This document shows, piece after piece, positions 54,592 to 64,000 of a DNA stretch of 64,000 nt. The notes under the pieces were generated by a model. That model saw only the letters and a list, made by a program, of their open reading frames with translations, had not been told where the DNA came from and ran no database searches. The position numbers and the translations under genes were made by a program. The stretch lies in contig QYRS01000005.1 of the NCBI GenBank assembly GCA_006503535.1, positions 2,790,001 through 2,854,000 of the forward strand. The letters run 5' to 3'. Every line of letters begins with the position of its first letter. Positions within the stretch are counted from its first letter, which is position 1. This stretch comes from Arthrinium phaeospermum (taxonomy: Eukaryota; Ascomycota; Sordariomycetes; Amphisphaeriales; Apiosporaceae).

Positions 54592-57299
54592 GTTGGGCAG
54601 AAGTTTTGGTGAGGAAGCGAACTTCGATAATGGTAAATAAAGTGTTGTTATGTGATGGTGTCTTGGGAGTAGCTTGAGGCTTGGGAGAGAAAAAAAAGGC
54701 CCAACTTCGTGAGGATCTCGAGGGTCTTATGTATCCGGTCGAGGCATTATTTCATCTTCTCTTGCTTCGGAGGGACTTCCCCTAAGACGAGTCCAAGACA
54801 CCGAACATTCTGTCGTCTCTGGATCTTGGTGTACTGCGCGTCCATTTCCGAACAGACATGATCTTGCTTGCGAGTCTGCTAGACTGCGTGGTCCCTCGGT
54901 GAGAGAACTTGCGCGTCGATCCCGGCTTCACAAGACCCCCTCGCCTGGATCGGTCCGCGTTTCTGATAAGGAGGAACAGAGATTCCTAGTACTATTACGA
55001 CGCGGAGGTTTCAGGATATAGACAGTTCAGAGTTCAGGTATTGCTCGTAGTCAGAAATGAATCTTGGAAAACAACAAGTCTATACAAAATCATCATGCAG
55101 CCCCTATTCCATCGGTCCATGTCGGGCTCGTTACTCAAGGTTCATACTTGCCTTCTCTGGACACCATACGCGACTGGCGGAATAACCCCCGGTAGCCTTC
55201 TCGGATAAATTCGAACAATCTGATGAATAGAGTTGAAGCCAATGCAAGGTCCGGGCCCGGCCCACCAGTTAAGCAGTGCGGGTACCTGCCCGGTTGCTTG
55301 GTTTTGACGTCATACAAAGTCGAGAGTCAGAAGCTGGACGATGGAAATCATGGGTTTCTCCGGCGGTCCAGACCGTTTCTGCAGTGGTGGTGGGGGCTGC
55401 TAACAGGCGCGGTTGATGAACAGATTAAGGTTATGTTTCCGGTGACACGACACGACACGACACGACGCACATATTATGCTGGTTGCACCCACCCCTTTTC
55501 AATCTCGGTGACAGATCCAGGAATGTTACCGCGCTGGGTTCAACAGCACCTCATCCACGTATTCTAACCCACTTAACTGCAGCATGCACATCGCATTAAG
55601 GGGTCATTGTCGACGACGGTGACGTGGTTCCCGAACAGCGTAGGCTACGGTTCCATCATCCCATATCGGAGCTCCCCTTGCCCAAGATACCGAGAACTCC
55701 GTCTACCGACTGACCAACGCATGGGGTGCAACTATCCAGCAATCACTGGCCAAGACACTGCCGTATGCTAACCCAGCGGAACACACTCCGAGTGCTACAA
55801 CGCCCGCATGGTTCCTCAGTGCATGGGCGCCTACACATTCCCATCGTATCCCCCGCTGCCGAAAGCTTGAGTAATATGTTTTCCTAGTCATATGTAGAGA
55901 GCAGCGGCGTAATCCGGATTCATCACCCGGGCCGTCGGCTCTCATGGGCCCCGAAGCTGCGCGACCGACGACCCAGAAGATCAACAACAACAACAACACC
56001 ACATATCCTCCGAAACCTTCCCCGACTCGGTCAGTGTTCCCGTAGGGGATGCCGCCACGGGGACCCGCCCGCAAGCTGCCCAAATAGAGTATCGTGTGCG
56101 ACAAGTTGACCGTTGGCTGCGTTAGTCGTTGAGCGGCCACTTCCCCGGGCTGCTTGGAGATTCATGCACGGCCTCTCTCTCTCTCTCGGAACGCACGATC
56201 CGATGGAGATTTCTCGGAGATTCGCGTGCGCTTGTATCAAACAAGCCTACGACTGTGGGTGGTCACTGCCTTTGTCCATGCAAAAGTTAAACGACCAAGC
56301 TGGTCACAAGCCTCTTGGCGCCGAGATATCTTGCGGAGGTCCGCCAGGTCTGGCAGAGTAAAGTTGCACTTCGGAGTCATAGTCCCGCTTCTCAGCCACA
56401 GCCGGGTTTCAAGCACTGTGGTAGCCCTCCTGGACATGTGGTTTCAACTGCAGCTGTTTGAGAGTTCACATACTTGGTTGTATAAAGTGTATTATTATGC
56501 AAGGAATATAGAATGTGAATAAGCAAAGACGGAGACGGAAAATATGTGGCTGACAGAGCTGCCTCTCTCTCGGTCCAAATCTATACCCTTGGCTGCGGCC
56601 CTGGACGTGGTCGTTGTCGCCATCGTTGTTGGGCCCATCGATCAGTGCCAAAAACCAAGGATCCTTTAGAAAGTTGGGGTCGAAGAATGGGTCTTGAACC
56701 TCCCCTTTTCTATTGTCGATGAACGCTTGGAACTATGTGGTGCCTGCCAGGGACACCTGGTACGAACCGAGAACAGTAAAGACAAAACGGGGTACTGTGA
56801 TAGCTGAAATTATAATAGACGCCCCTGGGCTTCGAATAGGACACGAATTTCAATAAGATGTGAGGAACTATAGCCACGCGGAATCTATCTGTCATTCAGA
56901 GCGAACTCGGAATGCCGTGCCGAGGAAACCTTCAACATAAAGTCGGTCGTAGTCACCTTCCGATGTCTCGGCACCAGCCCGAGTACTCTAGCCAGCTGAG
57001 CCAGCCCGACCAGGTTAGGGCAAAGGAATCACATTAATACTAAGACAGCCTCTTGGATGGCTTCTACTAGAGCGTACCGCCGACCAACCCTCACATCCGA
57101 TGCCACTTGATGGCGCCCCTCAAGCCACGAAGACACCAAAGAGGAAATTCCATCAGAAGACTTCAAGCTCGTAGATGTCATTGACTCTGCACATGTAACG
57201 AAGGCTATCTAGGGGCGGCCGAGGCCACCCACAACAAAACAAAATCGCAAGTACAACTCGCCTATTTTTTTTTCAGCAGTCTCCTAACAAGAGATGTTC
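54592..57299. other. Long intergenic region
   Basis: 2.7 kb between the two Gly/His-rich genes. It includes an ACGAC microsatellite near 55444-55467 and a CT run near 56176-56189. Open frames are short and without domains. Confidence 0.4.
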
Positions 57300-57839
57300 T
57301 CAATGATGGCCACCGCCGTGACCACCGCCGCCGTAACCTCCGCCATGACCACCACCATGCCCCCCGCCGTAGCCACCACCGTGACCGCCACCATATCCAC
57401 CCTTGCCACCACCGTGGCCACCACCACCATAGCCACCTCCGTGTCCACCACCACCGCCACCATAGCCGCCGTGACCGCCGCCGCCGTGGCCGCCACCGTA
57501 GCCACCGCCGCCGTGGCCGCCGCCGTTAGACCCTATTACAGCAAACAAATTTCATCAGTCACCCTTCTCCAACCACTGCTGAGTCCGACTATGACAGAAA
57601 TGAGGCGTGAAGGGATTGGAAAGGTATTGAACGGGATACGACTCACATTTGGCGACCCCCGGGGCGTTGCCGTCTTTGGCATCAGGGATGGGGGCGGCCT
57701 CGTTGGCCTCCTCCCGCTCCATCAGCGGGAAGTCCTCCTGGATCAGGGCCTCGGCGTTGTCCTCGGCCACGGGCAGGGCGAGGGCGCCGAGGTGGAGGTG
57801 GGCAGAGAAGAGAAGGGCGATGAGGAGGAGCTTGTTCAT
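57300..57839 (-). CDS. Secreted Gly/His-rich repeat protein 2
   Basis: Two exons (57839-57647, 57532-57300), 141 residues, with a 114-base intron at the same place as in protein 1 (phase 1, just before the repeat domain). The signal peptide is MNKLLLIALLFSAHLHLGAL. The acidic segment ALIQEDFPLMEREEANEA matches ALLEYRDLPLTERDEAEA of protein 1. The repeat part is GGGHGGGGYGGGHGGGGHGG and similar, with Tyr added, ending GGGHGGGHH. The exon boundary separates the conserved head from the fast-evolving repeats. Likely an extracellular structural or metal-binding protein; function not known. Confidence 0.75.
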
Positions 57840-60048
57840 CTTGGATGGTGGGTCTTGTGTAGAGAGACTTGGGCTTGTAGTGGGTAGTGTAGTAGAGAAT
57901 AATAAATGTTTGATGGGTTGTTGGAATGGTTCTTTCGTGATGGTGATGATGATGGGGAAAGAAAGACTCGATTCTACCGGGAGATTCACGCCCCTTAAGT
58001 ATCCAACAACTGGCTGGTTGTCTCTCTGATGAGGTCTCGCAAGCCCAGCGTCTTGATCGTTGGACTTAATCATTGGACTTCATCATCACATGGCAGTCTC
58101 TGTGCATCATGGTGATAGCAGTGTCCGGTCTTGACGTCCTGAGCCCCCGTCCCATTGTGCAACTCTCACCATCACATGGTAGTCTGTCTTTGGGTCGTCT
58201 TGTGGACTTGAAGCCGGTCTCGACATCGTGTGCCCCGTCCCATGATGTGGTCCCCGGCGTCAAGAGTTACGCGTCTCGATCTTGTCTCCCACAGGACCAG
58301 GACCTCATCTTCACCAGCCGGGTCTGCATTCGTAAGGGGCAAGGAGAGCAAAACGACCAACGATGGCGTGATATCAGCTAATGCGAGGACTCCAGGTCTA
58401 GACGACATTCAAGCTCCCGTTCGTTGAATGTTCTTTTCCTTCCCCTCGACGGCGACGACGACAAGGACGCCGACGGTCGTCAAAAGACACGTGCTGAACC
58501 AACCAATGTGAGATATCGAAGGGACGAATAGAGCGCACTTGGACATCATCCTGAAGTCCACGGGACGATTGTGGCGAGCGATGATACGAGAGAGAAGCCA
58601 CGCGCTAGCCCTTGTCTGGTAAGTTGATCCGAACGTTGAGGCGATCCAGGTTCGGATCCTTTCCCCAGCCCAGCTCGTTATTTTTTTTATACTCGGCGCT
58701 CGGCCCTACTTTCAGCTGGCTGGCTGATGGGCGGCCTGGACCCTCGAGTCATGGCCAGAACAGTCCTCTCCAGAGTCTCCAGAAGTGCCGCCCTCGTCAA
58801 CGTCACAACGGCCCGGTCCGTGCTCGCCGCGTCGCCGTCGAGATGAAAGATAGTGCTTTCAGGAGGACGGCGATGACAAAGCATCCCACCGCTGCGGCTA
58901 GGCGGCTAGGCGGGCGTCGGGAGGGAACGAGCGCCCTATGCCCCCGCACTTTCTCGCCGCGCCTTAGGTCATTGGGCGTCAGTGATCTGCAAAATGAAGA
59001 CGGACGAAAGACGGACGACAGCCGGCGGACCGAGCGCGTACGCGCGCGCGGCAACGTCGTACCCCGCTCAGTTACCGCCACCAATCACGCGGGTCGCCCT
59101 CGCCATGTCCAGGTCCGATAGAACGCGTCGGTTCTAATTGGATAACCGAAAAAGACGACGGTTCAGCTGGCGAAAACTATCCTACAGGCAGCGCCGAATA
59201 CGGCGCTATCGCACAAGAAGATTCCGAGAGTGTGGCTGCGGAGGCCTAGGCCCTCGCCTGCCATTGGGTTATCCCCCCTCTCATCTCGCCTCGTCGCTAG
59301 GATGCAGGCAGCAAGCTTCATCAATGCATACCTAACAATGCATTCATCCTGCCTCGCCTCTGGATGATCCAAGAGGGAATTGTCCTGGGCGAGCCGAGCC
59401 AGTAGCAGCGCTGGTGCTCAGTCATTGGTGCGCCAAGGCGCGGAGGCCCGGGTCTGGATTCCTCAGCTGTTGCGAAAGGTTTGGGGAGGGTCGAGACCTC
59501 GTCCCATGTTGGTCACCCCATTTTTTTCTTTTGACAGAGCCGAGGCCCTGGTCTGGTATTTCAACTTTTATCCGACAATCCTTTTTCATGGGACCACAGG
59601 ATCTAAAACGGGACTTCTTGGACGGTACGGGCTTGGCCCCGACGTGTTTGACATCTGACATCCCCGCTGCGTATTAGTGCTAGTACAGTCCTTGTACCTG
59701 GTTACAGCCCATGAAAATGCTGGTGACAAAAGTTGCCGGCCGAGAGGTTTCGTGCCGGGCCGACGTTCTTCAGGCAGAGTAACGCTAAAACCCTTTGTAA
59801 TGCTGGTATGGGTGGTCGGGATCTACGTACTGAGATAAGTCGAATTCACCATAACATCTCATACTCGGATATCTTGGTTTAATGGGTATGCGCGCAGTAT
59901 TAGTTCTTCTTGGTCCTCTTTGTGAGGGGCATGGGGCAATAGTGCATCTAAACATTAAGCAATCCCAAAATGCTATACATGGCCCTCGTGAGTTTCCCAG
60001 TACCAATTTCCAAACGTAGACAAATCAAAAGAAGACGATAACCTTTGT
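57840..60048. other. Intergenic region with a degenerate direct repeat
   Basis: Two related stretches at about 58083-58159 and 58171-58248 share CATCACATGGxAGTCT at their starts and CCCCGTCCCAT near their ends. The rest has no gene that I can support; frames at 58.6-59.1 kb lack a proper start and any domain. Confidence 0.4.
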
Positions 60049-62030
60049 TTAGTCTTCATCTACCATCTCTGCAGAAACTAGTCGGCCCCCTCCCTCTCCA
60101 TCCCGACGAAACTCGACCAGCAGCTGCCGCGCTTCTTCCTCTAGACCACGGCTACTGTCGTGAATCGCCGGCCGGTGATCGAAGCCATAGAAAAAGGAGG
60201 CTAGGATGTCGTTTCGCCAGGATGCCATGCTCGTTCTCTTCGTCTCCACCATGATGACGACGAGGAAAAAGAGGCTGGCGACGAGCTCGAAGATCGGAAG
60301 ACCGAGCCACCACCACCGGACGAAGGCGATGTATGAGGCCGTGTAAGCATGACCCACGGCTGTGGTTTGGTATGGTAGTTCTCTGAGGGTAAGAGAGAGG
60401 CGGTTGGCTAGGTTGTCCATGAGGTCCGGAAAGCCCGTGGCGGAGCTGTTCATGGCCCTCCAGACAGCCGCGGAAAATTCGGACGAAGAGAAGGTAGGTC
60501 CGGATATGGGATCCAAAACACTTACATTGCCGTTGAGAAATTTTGATAACCAGATGCCTGTTACCTCCAACGTATCACCCTGGACGTAAAAAGTCTTTCC
60601 TGTTTTGGAAGACGTGAAGACGTAATGAGGGTGCCACGAGAGGTACGGGGAACCCTGAGATTGATTTGTCCATGTAGAAACGACCGTTTCGTTGAAGGTA
60701 TTGTTGTTCCAAGTTGCATGCATCTCGCGTATGCAGTATTGTAGGAGACATTCGTAAGCAATCGGCAGGGGAGAAACATGGTTATCTGTAATATGGGAAT
60801 GGTAAAGATCGTAACCAACTGCGAAAACGTTGAGCAGCTGCGAACCATTATTGCTGAATCCAACAGTCTTCCAATACAAATCCCTTTGATCATTGCTCAC
60901 TGCAACAGTCTCCCAAAACAAATTCCTCTGATCATAGTGACCCCTGACGTTGGCGGTTGCAGTCATATTCAAAACCGGTCGAGACTCAAGGTATGAAGAA
61001 ATACCGAAGCCATTTGGCAGCATGTAGAAATATATCTCATCCTTTCTTGTTCGTCTCAGACTCGAAGATATGTCTTTGCACGTATTGCACACTGCCAGAG
61101 TCTCATATGACTCCCATGTGCAGTTCCCGGTTCCGCAGTGCGCCTTGGCAATAAACTCGGTGTGTGGCGGACTGAACAAAGCAACGTAGGGATCCGGCAT
61201 CAGTTCAGGGTCGAAGCTGCCCCGGGGGTCCAATGGGCCAAAACTGATAGTCGCGCCAGTTGAGCCGTTCACATAGCGTGCCACTGCCACGGAGGCGTCG
61301 TCTTCAGCTGAGTATATTGTATGATACCTCAGAGTCTGTTGAAATGATGTCGCAATTCCAAGCGACAGGATCGTGATGAAAGCACCGAGGGAAGAAATCA
61401 ATCTACCCGACCAAGAAGAGAGAAACAGTAGAGTCAGCAAAACGGATATTGTGGAATCTTGGATTCACTTAATATGTCGACATACCCTCCACGACGACTA
61501 ATCAAAAGGGCTACGCTTCCCCAAGGCCCTCTGCTAGACTGGTCCAGACGGTGGAAATCAACCATGGGTCTAACCTGAAGCATGCGCAACCACTTCATCT
61601 GCCCGATTCCCGCACTCACCGACGCCATCAAGAGTGCTTGGGTAGAGGTCGCGAGCAGCTGGATGACGGCGTTAGGTGTGATTTCGAAATACCAGTTGGG
61701 AGATTCCTTGTTGTTGAGGATAGCCAAAACTACGATGATGGCAATGAAGCAACAGACGCTGCCGAACCAGGTCCAGAGTTCGAACTCCCGTAGTAACGAC
61801 CATGATGAGCGATAATTCGTTGCGTTTCCCTTCTTCTTCTTCTCTTCTTCTTTATTGTCATCAGGGCAGGCAGACCTTGCAGACCCTTCCTCGATACTAC
61901 TGTCGGGATGACTGGAAAGTAGAGAGCCATGTTCTGATGCAGGATCCTGCTCAGGGGTGTGTTGCGTCGGTAGTTGCTCGTCTTCTGTGGAGGCTGTTGA
62001 AACCTCAAGGTCTGGTGAGCCACGCTCCAT
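60049..62030 (-). CDS. DUF3176 membrane protein
   Basis: DUF3176 proteins are fungal multi-pass membrane proteins of unknown role, often in large families. Two exons: 62030-61486 and 61402-60049 (632 residues). The ATG at 62030 is chosen; the frame extends upstream only to a TTG. Residues 1-70 are acidic and disordered. Membrane segments are LWTWFGSVCCFIAIIVVLAI, a second pair around the conserved LLMASVSAGIGQMKWL and LISSLGAFITILSLGIATSF, and a C-terminal one at GLPIFELVASLFFLVVIMVE. The family block with FHRLDQSSRGPWGSVALLI is present. Between the third and last segments is a long lumenal or outside domain with Cys (HCGTGNCTWESYETLAVCNT) and many N-glycosylation sites. A 15-residue tandem repeat (DQRNLFWETVAVSN / DQRDLYWKTVGFSN) lies in it. 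No frame problem. Confidence 0.88.
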
Positions 62031-64000
62031 GGTGTAGTTTGTCAGATGCTTCGATCCAGGCAAGACCGCAGAGGTAAGTGTGATTAATATGAAAAGTGGT
62101 GGCAGATAAGTAGCATGGAAAATGGCTTTGGGTATGTTGACATGATATCAAATCAAGGCTGCCGGGGAATCTTGGTATGAATCGAAAAAAAAAGAAAAGA
62201 AAGAAGAAATTCAGGAAACAATTGAGTGGCTGGTTTGCGAATCTTCATAAAGTACAGTATCTACGTCTGGAAGTCTCAACGTGCCGGGCATTCTTTCCGC
62301 CCTTTAATTAATCCTTAACTTAATTCCAAGTCAGCCCGACAGCAACGAAAAGCTGACAAGTTTGAGAGTATCCTTGAAGTTTCACCAAGCTTTGGATGAC
62401 GTGGACCTGGTCACAATTAATCTATGTTGTGGCACGCCGACTACTCTTTAAGCTATCCGATTTGGCAATTGCCTTTTCGTACGGCCGAGCCCACCGTCGG
62501 TGTTGGGGGCGATGACGCCTAGGCACCCGAGGCGGAATTCATTCTGCAAGAGCAGCCCCTATCCTTACGAATAATGACATAATAACCCTTTTCCGGTAGG
62601 GTTGGGATTCTAGCCCCTAGAACGCCTAATCGAAAGGCCAGGCGAATATATATTCTTTTCGGTAACAGATTACCTTTTTAACAAAATTACGACTTGGCCG
62701 ACCAAAGGAATTTCGTAGTCAGGCCTGGGGGGTCGTTCGGTTATGTACGTACATACATACCACTAATTGCACAATCCAACATTCAAACCGTCGGTCGAGA
62801 ATGCTTATTTCATGACGTTCCAACGGGGCGTCGCAGCTGTTCCGACTGTCTACTAGACAGCTCTATTTCTGCTCTAGTATCTGGTCTGATGCAACCTAGA
62901 ATGTAGTATCTCCTGAGAAAACGTTGGGCGTTGTTTAAGTAGCTACCACGGCACTTTTGCATATAGTAAGAACCATGATCCCTCCCCACGTGGCCAACCA
63001 AGTCATCTAAAGTGCCTTTGGGGTCCTGGCTTTAGTCATGGTCGGGACACGGAACCCTCCCGTAACGCCGAAAAGAAGCGATAATAATCGGCATGGTATC
63101 CGCACTGAAGATGGGACGGTTCCCACGGAAGCTGCTTCCTTCTTGTGTGCCGAAACACCCCGGGACAGAAGAGCGTGGGTTTATCTGGGGTTGATTGACT
63201 ACAGTACATAGCCATTCCTCGACACGAGGGGTCGCCAACTCCATCTGCCCGCGTCCGTTGCGGGTGTCAGGTCGGAAGTGTAGATTGAGTTTGACACAAC
63301 GACACAAACTTCCGCCTCCTTGAGCAAGTCCCCGAGGCTCATCACGTAGCGGCCCGGTGCGAAATCTAATTACTTATTAGTCCAAGATGAGCCGCGGCAA
63401 CGACATGTTGCACCGTATCTAGCTCTTGTTTTGGTGATAGCTAATCGACGATATAATAAGACACCACCTGAGTTATCACAGCACCTCCGCTTTCGTACAA
63501 GGAAACACATGGTTTCCATACCCGTTTGATTTACCGTGAGAGACTGTGATTGGTGAGATACTTAGTAATGCTACGCTGCGAACTACGAGGGCCACATTTG
63601 CGTAACAGCGTGAGGTGACATCCAGAAGAAATTTCGCAGGTGGTGATGTTGCATTGGCCGATCTTGTTCCAGGATCCCGGGTCTTCGAAAAGGTCCACCT
63701 CAGCGATTGTGTTGCCTAATGCAAAACGGAACGTTTCATCGCTCGGAAATCACTCACGGGATACCCGACTAGGAAGATGGGGACTGCACGCCGAAGAAGA
63801 AAAAAATGCAAGCAACGGCGATATAAAGGGCGAGAGTTCATGAAGACAGATACCAAGCGCGGTGGTCGGGAGGCGAGTTTCTCTTTTCCCCGGAGCCGAA
63901 CCGAGAGAATGACCGACGAGGCGACGAGAACGATTCAGCGACATGCTTTCTAGATGCAGTAGCCCAAACCGCCGACCCAGCCCAGCAAAACAAACTTGTC
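62031..64000. other. Intergenic region to the window edge
   Basis: Nearly 2 kb with only short frames and a TACG/TACA repeat near 62744-62760. I see no gene, RNA or mobile element. Confidence 0.4.

Noticed and set aside
58612..59121. 169-codon plus-strand frame, Arg-rich
   Set aside because: Begins at a non-ATG codon, has no domain, and the region also reads openly on the other strand.
62580..62700. Possible tRNA-like stretch (gggttgggattctagcccc)
   Set aside because: No acceptor stem or anticodon arm can be drawn; the T-arm-like match is incomplete.

Overview
The window looks like nuclear DNA of a filamentous ascomycete (Pezizomycotina), most likely a sordariomycete. The reasons are short spliceosomal introns of about 50-85 bases with GTAAGT-like donors and CTAAC-like branch sites, an intron-bearing tRNA-Leu gene, a secreted CE5 acetylxylan esterase, and fungal families such as DUF3176, GLEYA, Spt10, Reb1 and Nop9. 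The rank below class is a guess. Genes lie on both strands with long AT-richer spacers.

Layout. 0-2.2 kb: a disordered, repeat-rich protein. 3.1-11.4 kb: four glycosyltransferase genes in a row (GT61, GT32, a processive hyaluronan-synthase-like GT2, and a GT31-like enzyme); the first two are broken in frame and the last two are intact. 11.8-12.9 kb: an NLR/ankyrin relic. 14.2-15.1 kb: acetylxylan esterase. 18-30 kb: a conserved housekeeping stretch with a Reb1/TTF1-type Myb factor, an MDR oxidoreductase, a small ESCO-type zinc-finger protein and Nop9. 30.3-41.1 kb: an accessory island with two tandemly triplicated families. One is an unknown basic/acidic protein with a KKRKRV motif, each copy paired with a conserved repeat element. 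The other is a SET-domain family. 42.6-49.3 kb: a GLEYA-type secreted protein, an unknown gene and an Spt10-like factor. 51.5-53.1 kb: a divergent Tpt1/KptA-like gene and tRNA-Leu(CAG). 53.9-57.8 kb: two paralogous secreted Gly/His-rich proteins. 60.0-62.0 kb: a DUF3176 membrane protein. The rest is mostly spacer.

The most interesting signal is in the SET array. All three paralogues carry an in-frame TAG at exactly the same place, one or two codons before the post-SET CRCxxC cysteines, and coding similarity continues on both sides. A-to-I mRNA editing of UAG to UGG, known from fruiting bodies of Sordariomycetes, would restore a Trp and give the family-typical WGFxCxC-like motif. Programmed readthrough or an inherited nonsense mutation are the alternatives.

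Caution. Many genes carry single-base frameshifts, often at short homopolymers, and these cluster in patches (0-6.7, 33-49 kb) while long genes elsewhere are clean. One hits Nop9, which should be essential. Some or most of these breaks may be uncorrected assembly errors, so 'pseudogene' labels here are provisional.
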